A stretch of DNA of 64,000 nucleotides from Piscinibacter sp. Its GTDB lineage: Bacteria > Pseudomonadota > Gammaproteobacteria > Burkholderiales > Burkholderiaceae_C. The DNA lies in the NCBI GenBank assembly GCA_017983795.1, contig JAGOAS010000022.1, positions 1-64,000 on the forward strand, read 5' to 3'. The translations under genes were made by a program, and so were the position numbers. Below are positions 19,982 to 31,009 of this stretch, one piece after another (the stretch's first letter is position 1; every line of letters begins with the position of its first letter). Below the pieces are notes generated by a model. That model worked only from the letters and a program-made list of their open reading frames with translations. It searched no databases and had not been told where the DNA came from.

Positions 19982-20485
19982 ATGCAACAAGCCTTCCTGC
20001 CAATCGTCGCGGCCGCCCTGCTGGGCTGCGCGGCCCACGTCGGCGCGAGCGCCGGCACGGTCGAGGTGCGCTACGACGCGCTCAAGATCCACAGCGACGC
20101 GGGCGACACCGCCGCGCAGCGCGAGCGCCGCCTCGAGGCGCTCGCCGAGCACCTGCGCACGCTCGGGGCGCAGCGGCTGCCGGCCGGGCAGCGCCTGGAC
20201 GTCGAGCTGATCGACCTCGACCTGACCGGCACGGTGCGCATCGCGCGCCATGCGCTCGGCGAGGTGCGCGTGGTCAACGGCCGCGCCGACGGGCCGCATA
20301 TCGAGCTCGCCTACACGCTGCGCGACGCGGGCGGCACAGCGCTCGCGAGCGGGCGCGAAACGCTCTACGACGCCGGCCTGCCGCGCCTCGGCGAGCTGCG
20401 CGACGCCGGCGGCGGTGACCCGCTGCGTCATGAGAAGACGCTGCTCGATCACTGGTTCGAGGCACGCTTCGGCGCCGCCCCCTGA
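19982..20485 (+). CDS. DUF3016 family periplasmic or lipoprotein
   Basis: 167 residues. The N-terminal hydrophobic segment MQQAFLPIVAAALLGCAA is a signal sequence; LLGC is a near-lipobox, so either lipoprotein or Sec-secreted. The body matches DUF3016: a short strand, a helix containing LEALAEHLRTLGAQRLPAGQ, then LDVELIDLDLTG. The function of the family is unknown. The start was chosen at the Met beginning the signal peptide. Confidence 0.7.
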   Translation: MQQAFLPIVAAALLGCAAHVGASAGTVEVRYDALKIHSDAGDTAAQRERRLEALAEHLRTLGAQRLPAGQRLDVELIDLDLTGTVRIARHALGEVRVVNGRADGPHIELAYTLRDAGGTALASGRETLYDAGLPRLGELRDAGGGDPLRHEKTLLDHWFEARFGAAP

Positions 20486-20601
20486 TCCGGCACCATCGGG
20501 CGGTGAGGCGTGAAATCCTCCCGCTTCTCGGCTGACCGGGGCAGGGCCGCGGGCGCTACCGTGTGCACGTTTTCCGCCTTCCGTCGCACGACGCCCCGGC
20601 C

Positions 20602-21318
20602 ATGCTCGACATCAACTTCATCGGCGCGCTGACCGTCTCGGCGCTCCTGCTGGCCTGGATCTGGGCGCGCCGCCGCGGCAGCAGCCCCTCGGGCAAGGGC
20701 AAGGCCAAGAGCGGCAAGCCCGCGGCGGCCGACGCCTCGCTGGACACCGTGCAATCCTGGACGCCACAGGCCGTGCGCGTGCTCACGCTGCCCGAGCGCC
20801 AGGCCTACGACCTGATGCGCAAGGCCATGCCCCGGCAGTTGGTGCTGGCGCAGGTGCCGCTGGCGCGCTTCATCAGCGTGCCGACGCGCCATTCGTACAG
20901 CGACTGGCTGACGCGTGTCGGCCGCCTGACGGTCGACCTGCTGGTGTGTGACAAGAGCTCACGCGTGGTGGCCGTGGTCGACATCCGCACCGGCGGGCAG
21001 TCGGAGCGCAGCGTGCGCCGCCACGAGCGCATGACGCAGGTGCTGCAGGCCGCCGGCATCCGCGTGCTGCACTGGAACGCGGAAGCGCTTCCGAGCGCCG
21101 CGGAAGTGCGCGCCCTCTTCCGCGGGCAAGGCGTGGAGGTGGAGGAAGAAGTCATCGGCCCGGCCGGCAAGCGCATGCTGCCGGTGCCCGAGATGGTCGA
21201 GGTGCTCGAGGAAGGCGATGCGCTGGCGCTGGCCACGCCGCAGTTCGAGCCGGTCTCGTCGGACTACTTCGACGACCTCGACGCCCTCGCCCCGCGCGCC
21301 GCCGAGCCGCGCGCCTGA
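20602..21318 (+). CDS. Membrane-anchored DUF2726 protein
   Basis: 238 residues. One N-terminal helix (about 5-24, FIGALTVSALLLAWIWA) followed by a Lys/Gly-rich linker and a DUF2726 domain (about 60-180: LTLPERQAYDLMRKAMP, QVPLARFI, VDLLVCDKSSRVVAVVDI). DUF2726 is distantly nuclease-like (restriction-endonuclease fold) and of unknown role. The ATG at 20602 is preferred over an upstream GTG at 20563. No operon partner is obvious. Confidence 0.75.
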   Translation: MLDINFIGALTVSALLLAWIWARRRGSSPSGKGKAKSGKPAAADASLDTVQSWTPQAVRVLTLPERQAYDLMRKAMPRQLVLAQVPLARFISVPTRHSYSDWLTRVGRLTVDLLVCDKSSRVVAVVDIRTGGQSERSVRRHERMTQVLQAAGIRVLHWNAEALPSAAEVRALFRGQGVEVEEEVIGPAGKRMLPVPEMVEVLEEGDALALATPQFEPVSSDYFDDLDALAPRAAEPRA

Positions 21319-21340
21319 GCGCGCGCCAGAGCCGAACACC

Positions 21341-21366
21341 GCTACAGGCCGCTACACGCGGCTACA
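21341..21366. repeat. Three GCTACA repeats at exact 10-bp spacing
   Basis: GCTACA occurs at 21341, 21351 and 21361 in the 130-bp gap before the cold-shock/DUF1294 gene. One-turn spacing puts the copies on the same face of the helix, as at some protein-binding sites. Chance in a GC-rich gap is possible. Confidence 0.4.
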
Positions 21367-21448
21367 GCGCGCAACACGACGCTGCACGCCCGCTGGCTAG
21401 CATCTGCGTCATGACCTCGACAAGAAGCGGCGGCAAGCCGCCGTTGCC

Positions 21449-22108
21449 ATGAACAAGCAGGGCACCATCGTCCGCTGGGACGACGAGCGCGGCTTCGGCT
21501 TCGTGCGCGCCGCCGGCGCCGACGCTGGCGCCAATACCGACGTGTTCTTCCACATCCGCGACTTCCGCGGCGGCAGCACCGGACCCAGCGAAGGCCTGGA
21601 CGTGCGCTACGAGGAGATCCACGTCGGCGGCAAGGGGCCACGCGCGATGGCGGTGGCGCCGCTGGACTATGTCGACCCGCGCCGCCCGCTGCCGGCCGAG
21701 CTGCCGCGCCGGCGCGACGGCAGCAAGCGAGCGCCCCCGCCGCCGCACGTGCTGGCCGAGATGCGCGCGATGGGCCTGCTGGTGCCGGCCTACATCGTGC
21801 TGCTGGTGTGGGCGGCCTGGACGCAGCGCCTGCTGGTGCCGGTGGTGCTGTCGGTGCCGCTGCTCAGCGTGCTGGCCTTCTACCTCTACTGGCGCGACAA
21901 GTTCGCCGCCCAGCGCGGCGCGCGGCGCACGCCGGAGGCGGTGCTGCACGTGGCCAGCCTGATCGGCGGCTGGCCCGGCGCCTGGCTGGCGCGGCGGCTG
22001 CTGCGCCACAAGTCGGCCAAGGAAGAATTCCGCAAGGTCTACTGGGCCACGGTCGTGCTGCACTGGGCGCTGCTCGCGCTGTGGCTGTACAGCACGCCGG
22101 CGCGCTGA
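21449..22108 (+). CDS. Cold-shock domain fused to DUF1294 membrane domain
   Basis: 219 residues. Residues 1-70 are a cold-shock (OB-fold) domain with GTIVRWDDERGFGFVR (RNP1-like) and DVFFHIRDF (RNP2-like), predicted to bind single-stranded nucleic acid. Residues about 105-219 carry three or four hydrophobic helices and the DUF1294 signature YLYWRDKFAAQ...RRTPE...GGWPGAWLARRLLRHKSAKEEFR. The family is common in proteobacteria; its role is unknown. It would tether an RNA-binding domain to the inner membrane. Confidence 0.85.
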   Translation: MNKQGTIVRWDDERGFGFVRAAGADAGANTDVFFHIRDFRGGSTGPSEGLDVRYEEIHVGGKGPRAMAVAPLDYVDPRRPLPAELPRRRDGSKRAPPPPHVLAEMRAMGLLVPAYIVLLVWAAWTQRLLVPVVLSVPLLSVLAFYLYWRDKFAAQRGARRTPEAVLHVASLIGGWPGAWLARRLLRHKSAKEEFRKVYWATVVLHWALLALWLYSTPAR

Positions 22109-22124
22109 GCGCCGCCGGCGCGAT

Positions 22125-22424
22125 TCAGGCCAGCAGGTCGACCAGCGTGCCGGCCAGATCCCGGTCGGTGCGCAGCGTCTGCGCGTTGGCGCGGTAGAGC
22201 ACGCTGGCAGACATCTGGTTGACGATGTCCTCGGCGAGCGATTCGCCCGGCTCGGCCGCCTGCGCCACGCTGGCGCTCACGCCGCCCGCGGCTTCGGCCG
22301 ACTGCTGCACCAGCTGGCGGCGAAAGCCCGGCGTCTGCGCGTTGGCGATGTTGTGCGCCGAGCTCTGCAGCTGCAGCGACGCGGCATTCAGCCCCGACAG
22401 GGCGGTCGACGAGATCGGGCTCAT
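22125..22424 (-). CDS. Orphan flagellar basal-body-rod-like protein
   Basis: 99 residues. The N-terminus carries the flagellar rod/hook signature ALSGLNAASLQLQSSAHNIANAQTPGFRR, and the C-terminus ends in the heptad-like helix seen in FlgB/FlgC/FlgG proteins. It lacks the central domain and is shorter than any of them (about 130-260). No flagellar genes are near. Start at 22424: a GGAGG site (complement of 22435-22439) lies 10 bases upstream; a GTG at 22433 is too close to that site. It may be a stand-alone minor rod-like or regulatory protein. Confidence 0.75.
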   Translation of the reverse strand: MSPISSTALSGLNAASLQLQSSAHNIANAQTPGFRRQLVQQSAEAAGGVSASVAQAAEPGESLAEDIVNQMSASVLYRANAQTLRTDRDLAGTLVDLLA

Positions 22425-22496
22425 GGTGCTCACACCTCCGACCCTGTCATCGGCGCGCGCGGCGCCGACTTGAGGGCGCGCGCGGCCCGCTGCGCG

Positions 22497-23093
22497 TCAT
22501 TCCTTGTCCTGCCCGAGCAGCGCGTCGCGCAGCAGGTGGTCGGCCGGCGATTCGCCGACCCAGATCTTCAGCACCATCTGGAAGAACTCGTCGTCGCCCA
22601 CCGGCTCGCCCTGCGCCTTGCCGAGGATGTAGAAGGTCGTGCCCTTGCCGGGCACGAACTCCATCGCGAAGGATTCGCCCGGCAGCATCTTCGAGCGGCC
22701 GGAGAACACCTCGATCAGGCGCGTGCTCGCCAGCGCGTGGCGCTGCACCCGGTCCTTGGGCGAGTTGTCGTTCATGCCCTTGAGGAAGAGCCGGCCGAGA
22801 TCGGTGCCGGGCAGCTCGCGCAGCGCCGTGAACTGCAGCCGCTTCGCGCCGGGCAGCGCGAGCAGCTCGGCGGCCGTGGTCACCTTCTTGGTCGTGTACA
22901 GGCCCATGTCGTACACCTTGAAGATGGCCCTGTAGCGCGTGCCCGCGCCGTTGAGCTGCAGCCTGGTGCCCTGCACCTCCATCTGCGGCTCGAACTTCGT
23001 CGACGTGGGCGCCGCCAGCGCGGCGCCGGCGGCCAGGCCAAACGCGAGCAGCGCGGCGGCCAGGCGGGATGTCGTGGTGACGCTGCGGACCAT
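22497..23093 (-). CDS. Secreted chalcone-isomerase-like protein
   Basis: 198 residues. A Sec signal peptide (about 1-26, ending AALA/APT) is followed by a chalcone-isomerase-like domain: LQLNGAGTRYRAIFKVYDMGLYT, PKRLQFTALRELPGTDLGRLFLKGM and the FFQMVLKIWVGESPADHLLRDALLG end. Bacterial members are periplasmic proteins of unknown ligand; catalytic chalcone isomerisation is not implied. The start at 23093 has a GGAGG site 5 bases upstream, better than the two earlier Met codons. Confidence 0.85.
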   Translation of the reverse strand: MVRSVTTTSRLAAALLAFGLAAGAALAAPTSTKFEPQMEVQGTRLQLNGAGTRYRAIFKVYDMGLYTTKKVTTAAELLALPGAKRLQFTALRELPGTDLGRLFLKGMNDNSPKDRVQRHALASTRLIEVFSGRSKMLPGESFAMEFVPGKGTTFYILGKAQGEPVGDDEFFQMVLKIWVGESPADHLLRDALLGQDKE

Positions 23094-23195
23094 GTTGCCT
23101 CCGGATCTCATGCCTTGTTCTGTGCGCGCATTATTCCGGCCGCACGCCACGCCAACCTGACACGCGCGGCGCAGCGCCGCACGGCGTGCTGCAGT

Positions 23196-24107
23196 TCACG
23201 CCGCGCGGCCGCGCAGGCGCTGCACGAGTGTCACGCCGGCCAGCACCAGCGCGCCGGCGACGATGCCCGCCAGCCCATCGGCCAGCGTGGGCAGCAGCGC
23301 GGCGGCCAGCGGCCCGCGGCCCTCGGCCCAGCCCTGCACCGCGTGGTGCAGCCCCGGCAGGCCATGCACCAGGATGCCGCCGCCGACCAGGAACATCGCC
23401 GCCGTGCCGGCGATCGACAGCAGCTTCATCAGCCAGGGCGCAGCGGCGAGGATGCCGCGCCCGAGCGAGCGCGCCGCGCCGCCTTCGCGCCGGCTCAGCC
23501 ACAGGCCGAGGTCGTCGAGCTTGACGATGCCGGCCACCACGCCGTACACGCCCACGGTCATCACCAGCGCGATGCCGGCCAGCACCGCGGCCTGCGTGGC
23601 CAGCGGCACGTTGGCGACGGTGCCGAGCGTGATGGCGATGATCTCCGCCGAGAGGATGAAATCGGTGCGCACCGCGCCGCGGATCTTGTCGCGCTCGAGC
23701 GCGACCAGGTCGACGCTCGGATCGGCCAGCGCCTTGGCCAGCTCGGCGTGGTGCGCTTCGTCCTCGCGCGCATCGTGCAGGAAGCGGTGCGCGAGCTTCT
23801 CGAAGCCCTCGAAGCACAGGAAGGCGCCGCCGGCCATCAGCAGCGGCGTGATCAGCATCGGCAGCACCGCGCTGATCGCCAGCGCTGCCGGCACGAGGAT
23901 CGCCTTGTTGACGAGCGAGCCGCGCGCCACCGCCCACACCACCGGCAGCTCGCGCTCGGCGTTCACGCCGGTCACCTGCTGCGCGTTGAGCGCGAGGTCG
24001 TCGCCCAGCACGCCGGCGGTCTTCTTCGCCGCCAGCTTGGAAAGCACGGCCACGTCGTCGAGCACGCTGGCGATGTCGTCGATCAGGGCGAGAAGGCTGC
24101 TGGCCAT
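23196..24107 (-). CDS. DUF808 family inner-membrane protein (YedI-like)
   Basis: 303 residues with about six membrane helices. Family signature near the start: [41 protein letters not shown], then [15 protein letters not shown] and [18 protein letters not shown]. Function unknown; E. coli YedI is the nearest named relative. The start at 24107 is the first Met before the signature; the longer reading upstream is low-complexity. Confidence 0.85.
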   Translation of the reverse strand: MASSLLALIDDIASVLDDVAVLSKLAAKKTAGVLGDDLALNAQQVTGVNAERELPVVWAVARGSLVNKAILVPAALAISAVLPMLITPLLMAGGAFLCFEGFEKLAHRFLHDAREDEAHHAELAKALADPSVDLVALERDKIRGAVRTDFILSAEIIAITLGTVANVPLATQAAVLAGIALVMTVGVYGVVAGIVKLDDLGLWLSRREGGAARSLGRGILAAAPWLMKLLSIAGTAAMFLVGGGILVHGLPGLHHAVQGWAEGRGPLAAALLPTLADGLAGIVAGALVLAGVTLVQRLRGRAA

Positions 24108-24232
24108 GGTGCTGTGCGGGTGCGGATCCGGATAGGGATGGGCGGCGACGCCGCGAGCGCGCATCGTAGCCGCGCGCGTTGCAGCCCCGGCCGTTGCGCA
24201 CAACAATCCGCACGCCCCAGGAGCCCCGCAAC

Positions 24233-25672
24233 GTGAAGCTGTTCATTTCCTACCCGTCCGACCAGAAGGAACTGGCCGAGCGGCTGCGCCTCGCGCTCGA
24301 GGCCGAGGGCCATGAGGTCTTCACCGATCGCGCCGAGCTGAAGGAAGGCGAGCCCTACAACGCGGCGCTGCGCGAGGCCATCGAAGCATCGGACGCGCTG
24401 GTGTTCCTGATCACGCCGCGCTCGATCCACCCGGGCAGCTACGCGCTGACCGAACTCGACCTCGCGCAGCGCCGCTGGCGCAGGCCCGGCGGCCACGTGC
24501 TGCCGGTGATTGCCGCGGCCACGCCCGTGGAGGACATCCCGCCCTACCTGCGCGCGGTGACGCTGCTGCAGCCCAAGGGCGACCTGGTGGCCGAAACGGT
24601 GGCGGCGGTCGCGCGGCTGCGCCGGCGCGGGCCGGTGCTCGCCGCGCTGCTGGCCACGCTCGTGCTGCTGCTGGCGGCGCTCGGCGCCTTCTTCGTGCAC
24701 CAGCACGCCGAACAGCAGCGTGCGGCCGAGAAGGCACGCCTGGAGCGCCAGGCCGCCGAGCTGGCCGCCGCGGTGCAGTTGTGCGAGGCGGGCAGCCAGG
24801 CCGTGGCGTGGAAGCAGTTCGAGGCCATCGCCGCCGCGCGCCCCGACGATGCGGCGGCGCGCACGGCGCGCGAGGACTGCGCCATGCGCTGGCTGCGCGA
24901 GGCGCGCCTCTCGGGTGACATCCAGGGCGACAAGGCGAGCTTCTCCGACCTGGTCGCGCCGCTGCAGCCGGTGCTGGCGCAGGGCCTCGCGGCCGCCCGC
25001 GGCGAGCGTCGCGCCGACCTGCAGGCGCACCTCGGCTGGGCCGACTTCCTGCGCGGCCGCGACGGCATCGCCACCGATCCGCCGGCGCTGTACCGCAACG
25101 CGCTGGCCGACGACGCCGGCAACGTCTACGCCCACGCGATGTGGGCGCACTGGCTGGTGTGGCAGGGCGGCAAGCTCGAAGGCGAGGTGCGGCAGCACCT
25201 GGAGGCCGCCGCGCGCAGCCCGCGCGAACATCCCTGGCTGCGGCGCATGCAGTTCGCCATCGCTTCGCTGCGCGGCGAGCTCAACGGCTACGCGCTGGAT
25301 GTGCTCAACCAGATGCGCGCGGCCGGCGAGCAGCCCGATGCCTCACAGCGTGATTTCGCCTGGCGCCGCCTGATCGACGGCGGCCTGCTCGCCTCGGAGG
25401 CGGAGCGTGAACAGTTGCTGGGTTTCGTCGGCCCGGCCGATGCGCTGGCCACCGTCGAGTGGCTTTATCCGCAGGAACAGTTGGCGCCGGAGCGCCGGCC
25501 GCTGCATCGTTTTGCGCTGGCGCTGCTGCGTGCGCGCGCCGGCCGGCAGGAAGAGGCGCTGGCCGCGCTCGAGCCCTTGCAGCAGGAACTGGCCGCCTCC
25601 AAGCAGGAGACCCGGCTGTCGCGCGCCACCGCGCAACTGCTGGCGCAACTGCGCAAGCTGCCGGGGCGTTGA
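24233..25672 (+). CDS. TIR domain protein with membrane helix and TPR-like C-terminus
   Basis: 479 residues. Residues 1-125 form a TIR (TIR_2) domain starting [17 protein letters not shown], with Glu74 (ALTELDLAQ) at the position of the NADase catalytic Glu. One helix (about 133-155, [21 protein letters not shown]) follows, then a charged coiled segment and an alpha-helical repeat region resembling TPR or Sel1. TIR domains can act as NAD+ hydrolases or as scaffolds; which applies is not visible. Start: GTG at 24233 with AGGAG 9 bases upstream, placing the TIR motif at the very N-terminus. No associated defence genes (no STING, Thoeris or Argonaute) are adjacent. Confidence 0.82.
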   Translation: MKLFISYPSDQKELAERLRLALEAEGHEVFTDRAELKEGEPYNAALREAIEASDALVFLITPRSIHPGSYALTELDLAQRRWRRPGGHVLPVIAAATPVEDIPPYLRAVTLLQPKGDLVAETVAAVARLRRRGPVLAALLATLVLLLAALGAFFVHQHAEQQRAAEKARLERQAAELAAAVQLCEAGSQAVAWKQFEAIAAARPDDAAARTAREDCAMRWLREARLSGDIQGDKASFSDLVAPLQPVLAQGLAAARGERRADLQAHLGWADFLRGRDGIATDPPALYRNALADDAGNVYAHAMWAHWLVWQGGKLEGEVRQHLEAAARSPREHPWLRRMQFAIASLRGELNGYALDVLNQMRAAGEQPDASQRDFAWRRLIDGGLLASEAEREQLLGFVGPADALATVEWLYPQEQLAPERRPLHRFALALLRARAGRQEEALAALEPLQQELAASKQETRLSRATAQLLAQLRKLPGR

Positions 25673-25694
25673 GGAACGGTCTGCGAGTGCGGAC

Positions 25695-25910
25695 TCAGTG
25701 GCAGCGCTGCACCGCCGGCGTGGCGTACTCGCGGCCGACCACGGCGCGCGCGTAGAGGTAGTTGCCGCGGGCGCGCTCGCTGAGCGCGTCGAGATCCACA
25801 TGGCCTTCGGCATCGCAGGGGAAGGCCAGCGCGCGACCCTCGTGGAACAGCGACTGGAAGCGCAGCTCGTAGTCGCACAGGGCCGTCAGGGGCATGGTGG
25901 CAGTCTTCAT
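25695..25910 (-). CDS. Small conserved hypothetical protein
   Basis: 71 residues, soluble, beginning MKTATMPLTALCDYELRF. It has two conserved-looking segments (CDYELRFQSLF and ERARGNYLYARAVVGREY) and three cysteines. The start at 25910 has an AGGAG site 8 bases upstream; an earlier start would add a poor extension. No characterised family is recognised. Confidence 0.6.
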   Translation of the reverse strand: MKTATMPLTALCDYELRFQSLFHEGRALAFPCDAEGHVDLDALSERARGNYLYARAVVGREYATPAVQRCH

Positions 25911-26096
25911 GTTGCGTTCTCCTGCAACAGTGGTTCGCACGACGACAAGTTAGGCACCCGACGCGCCGCCCGCCATGGGCGGCGGCCGCGCCCGCATGTC
26001 CGCGTGCGTCGCTTCACTGTGTAGGAAACGCACTGACAGCGCCTCCCGCCGACGAGGGAGAGAGATCCCCCTACTTCGGGCAGGCGCGCCTCGCGG

Positions 26097-26116
26097 GCCT
26101 GAAGAGCGCTTCAGGC
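26097..26116 (-). terminator. 8-bp hairpin at the stop of the NAD(P)-binding gene
   Basis: GCCTGAAG and CTTCAGGC pair perfectly around the tetraloop AGCG, overlapping the TGA at 26111-26113. No T-run follows on the minus strand, so intrinsic termination is uncertain. Confidence 0.35.
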
Positions 26117-26818
26117 GACGGTCAGCACCTTGCCGATCGAGGCGCTGTCGGTGGCCAGCCGCACCATCAGCGCGGCCAGATCCTCGCGCGGAATGCCGCG
26201 CCAACCCCAGCGCAGGTTCTCGCCCACGTGCAGGTCGGCGCCGGAGGGCGCGTGCGACAGCCGCGCCGGGCGCAGCACGGTCCAGTGCAGCGCGCTGCCG
26301 CGCACCAGGGCCTCCTGGCGCTCCTTGTCGGCCATCACGTCGGGCAGCAGCCAGTGCAGCCAGCGGCCCAGGCCCAGCGCGCCCGCGGCCACCGAGTTGC
26401 CGACGCCGGCGGCGCCCATCAGCACGAGGCGCGACACGCCGGCCTCGCTCATCGCCGCGACGATGTGGCGCGTGGCCAGCGCCGCCTGCGGCGCGCCACG
26501 CTGCGGCGACTCACGCTGGTTGAGCGGCTCGGGCTTGTGCCCGACCAGGCACAGCACCGCGTCGTGGCCCTCGAGCACGCCGCGCAGGCTCTGCGGTTCG
26601 AGCAGATCGGCGCGCACCACGTCGAGGTCGTCGTGCGCCAGCGCCCACAGCGCCGGCTCGGCCACCAACGCGGTGACGCGATGCCCGAGCGCGAGCGCCT
26701 GCCGCACCGCATGCTGGCCGGTCGCGCCGGCCGCGCCGATCACCGCGATGCGCGGCCGGGGGTCCGGCGCCGGCGACGGCGGCGTGCGGGGCGCGAAGCG
26801 GTAGGTCATCGTGGCCAT
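26111..26818 (-). CDS. NAD(P)H-binding Rossmann protein (atypical SDR)
   Basis: 235 residues. The dinucleotide motif GAAGATG (in AVIGAAGATGQHAVRQALALGH) is at about 28-34, with DVVRADLLEPQSL and AVLCLVGHKPE typical of the NAD(P)H-binding/NmrA-like atypical SDR group. Substrate unknown. The start could also be the Met at 26809. The gene is isolated on the minus strand, 92 bp downstream of the ABC exporter gene. Confidence 0.8.
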   Translation of the reverse strand: MATMTYRFAPRTPPSPAPDPRPRIAVIGAAGATGQHAVRQALALGHRVTALVAEPALWALAHDDLDVVRADLLEPQSLRGVLEGHDAVLCLVGHKPEPLNQRESPQRGAPQAALATRHIVAAMSEAGVSRLVLMGAAGVGNSVAAGALGLGRWLHWLLPDVMADKERQEALVRGSALHWTVLRPARLSHAPSGADLHVGENLRWGWRGIPREDLAALMVRLATDSASIGKVLTVA

Positions 26819-26910
26819 CGGAGGGCGGCAGGCGGGCAAGTGGCGAGGGGCGCCACTGTGCCCAAACCGCCACGGGCCGCGAATCCCTATGAGCGTGGGC
26901 TTTGTGCGCG

Positions 26911-28797
<1,887 letters not shown>

Positions 28798-28852
28798 GCG
28801 CGGCTTTCTCGTGACGGGCTGCGAAGGTTAGCGCAAGCCCGACAATCGCGTG

Positions 28853-29437
28853 ATGACCCGCCGCGACGTTGCCCTGCCCCACGCCTACCGCCTGCTCAAC
28901 CACGGCCCGACCGTGCTGGTGAGCGCTGCGCACGCGGGCCGCGCCAACGTGATGGCCGCCGCCTGGGCGATGCCGCTGGACTTCGACCCGCCCAAGGTGA
29001 CGGTGGTGATCGACAAGAGCAGCTTCACGCGCCGGCTCATCGAAGCCAGCGGCAGCTTCGCGCTCAGCGTGCCCTGCCGCGCGCTGGCCGATGCGACCTA
29101 TGCGGCCGGCAGCCTCTCGGGCGCCGGGCATGCCGACAAGCTCGCCGCCTGCGGCCTGCGAAGCTTCGCCGCGCAGCGCATCGCGGCGCCGCTGATCGAA
29201 GGCTGCATCGCCTGGCTGGAATGCCGCGTGATCGATGGGCCGCACGAGCGGCATCACCAGCAGGCCTACGACCTCTTCGTCGCCGAGGTGCTGGCCGCGC
29301 AGACCGACGAGCGCGTGTTCGCGGCCGGCCGCTGGAAGCCCGACGCGCCGGCCGAACTGCGCACGCTGCACCACCAGGCCGGCGGCGCCTTCTTCGTGGC
29401 CGGGGAGACGGTGCAGGCGCGCCCGCCGTCGGCCTGA
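28853..29437 (+). CDS. Flavin reductase family protein (flavoredoxin-like)
   Basis: 194 residues with the FMN-binding split-barrel pattern: PTVLVSAAHAGRANVMAAAWAMPLDFDPPKVTVVID near the N-terminus and FALSVPCRALADATYAAGS. Likely an FMN reductase-like or FMN-binding protein of unknown partner. An in-frame GTG one codon earlier is possible. It is convergent with the SDR gene, only 3 bases apart. Confidence 0.85.
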   Translation: MTRRDVALPHAYRLLNHGPTVLVSAAHAGRANVMAAAWAMPLDFDPPKVTVVIDKSSFTRRLIEASGSFALSVPCRALADATYAAGSLSGAGHADKLAACGLRSFAAQRIAAPLIEGCIAWLECRVIDGPHERHHQQAYDLFVAEVLAAQTDERVFAAGRWKPDAPAELRTLHHQAGGAFFVAGETVQARPPSA

Positions 29438-29440
29438 GCG

Positions 29441-30271
29441 TCAGTCGACAAAGAAGTCCGGAATGAAATCGCGGTTGCCCGGCGTCACCGAGTAGCGATC
29501 GAAGTCCGTCACGCCGTGCTGCACCAGCAGCGCGTCGTCGATGAAGAAGTTGCCGGTGGTGGTCTTCGCGTCGCTGGTCAGGATGTGCCAGGCCGCATCG
29601 GCCAGGATCTCCGGCCTGCGGCACTTGCCCACGTCCACGCCCGGAATCATCTGCAGCGCCGCGGTGGCGATGGCGGTGCGCGGCCACAGGCTGTTGACGG
29701 CGATGCCGAATTTGCGGAACTCGCCCGCATGGCCCAGCGTGCATTCGCTCATGCCGTACTTGGCCATGGTGTAGGCCACGTGCGGCGCGAACCAGTGCTC
29801 GCGCATCGACAGCGGCGGCGACATGTTCAGCACATGCGGGTTGCGCCCGGCCCGGGCCGACGCGATCAGCTGCGGCAGGCAGGCCTGCGTGCACAGATAG
29901 GTGCCGCGCACGTTGACGCCGAACATCAGGTCGAAGCGCTTCATCGGCGTGGCGTCGGTCGGCGTCAGGCTGATCGCGCTGGCGTTGTTGACCAGGATGT
30001 CGATGCCGCCGAAGCGCGCCACCGCCTGCTCCACCGCGGCGAGCACGTTGGCCTCGTCGCGGATGTCGGTCTGCAGCGCGAGTGCATGGCCGCCGGCCGC
30101 CTCGATCTCGGCCGCCGCGCTGTGGATGGTGCCGGGCAGCTTGGGGTTGGCCTCGGCGGTCTTGGCCGCGATGACGATGTTGGCGCCGTCACGCGCGGCG
30201 CGCAGCGCGATCGCCAGGCCGATGCCGCGCGAAGCGCCGGTGATGAAGAGCGTCTTGCCCTTGAGCGTCAT
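29441..30271 (-). CDS. SDR family oxidoreductase (HSDL2-like)
   Basis: 276 residues, classical short-chain dehydrogenase. Cofactor motif TGASRGIG at 11-18, NNASAI strand, Ser in LNMSPPLS, catalytic YTMAK (Tyr-x3-Lys). The extended C-terminus resembles hydroxysteroid dehydrogenase-like protein 2, often placed with fatty acid oxidation genes. Its ATG overlaps the stop of the GDSL esterase by 4 bp. Last gene of the lipid-degradation run. Confidence 0.88.
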   Translation of the reverse strand: MTLKGKTLFITGASRGIGLAIALRAARDGANIVIAAKTAEANPKLPGTIHSAAAEIEAAGGHALALQTDIRDEANVLAAVEQAVARFGGIDILVNNASAISLTPTDATPMKRFDLMFGVNVRGTYLCTQACLPQLIASARAGRNPHVLNMSPPLSMREHWFAPHVAYTMAKYGMSECTLGHAGEFRKFGIAVNSLWPRTAIATAALQMIPGVDVGKCRRPEILADAAWHILTSDAKTTTGNFFIDDALLVQHGVTDFDRYSVTPGNRDFIPDFFVD

Positions 30272-30993
30272 GATCCTGCCTCCGGTGTGATCAATCGTTG
30301 TGCGATGAAGCGCGCCAGCGCCTCACCGATGGCGCGGTAGACCGGCTCGCCGGGATGGAAACCATCGGGCGCCATGTGCTCGGGGCCGAGTTGCCACTCG
30401 ATCGGCACGTGCGAGACATCGTCGCGCGTGGCCGCCCAGCGCGCCACAGCCTCGTCGTGCGCCCGCGCGTCGGCGCCCATCACGTGGCGCAGCGGTTGCG
30501 GCAGCAGCGGGAAGCGGTGCACCGGCGGCAGCGGCGCGAAGACCACGTGGCGCACGCCCGCGGCCTGGCGCAGCCAGTCGGCCAAGGCGGCGCGCTGCTG
30601 CACGGCGCGTGCGGCGCTCACCTGGTCGATCACGTCGTTCACGCCCAGCACCGCCACGGCGATCTCGGCGGGCATCGGCCGCACCTGCCGCACCAGTTCG
30701 AGCGCCTGCGCCGTGGTGATGCCGCTGCGCGCCACCAGCTGCCAGCTCACACGCCGCTGCGCCTCGCTCGCCAGCGTGCGCGTGAGATGCCCGGCAAGCG
30801 CCTCCTCCTGCGTGGCCACGCCGACGCCGGCTGCCGACGAATCGCCGACGATCAGCAGCGCGAGCCGCTCGCCCTCGCCCACTCGCCCTTCGCGCGCGCC
30901 CTCGGCCTCGGGCAGCACGGGCGCGCGGCGCCGCGTGGCCATCGCCTGCGCCACCAGCAGCGGCGCGAGGGCCAGCTTGAGCGCGAGCGACAT
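30268..30993 (-). CDS. SGNH/GDSL hydrolase
   Basis: 241 residues. SGNH blocks are visible: block I GDSSAAG with Ser52, block III GVND, block V DGFHPGE with the Asp-x-x-His pair. The N-terminus (MSLALKLALAPLLVAQAMA) is hydrophobic and may be a membrane anchor or signal, so the enzyme may face the periplasm. It is an esterase or lipase of unknown substrate. It lies 16 bases downstream of the enoyl-CoA hydratase gene and overlaps the SDR gene by 4 bp. Confidence 0.85.
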   Translation of the reverse strand: MSLALKLALAPLLVAQAMATRRRAPVLPEAEGAREGRVGEGERLALLIVGDSSAAGVGVATQEEALAGHLTRTLASEAQRRVSWQLVARSGITTAQALELVRQVRPMPAEIAVAVLGVNDVIDQVSAARAVQQRAALADWLRQAAGVRHVVFAPLPPVHRFPLLPQPLRHVMGADARAHDEAVARWAATRDDVSHVPIEWQLGPEHMAPDGFHPGEPVYRAIGEALARFIAQRLITPEAGS

Positions 30994-31009
30994 GGCGACG
31001 CGCCGCGCC

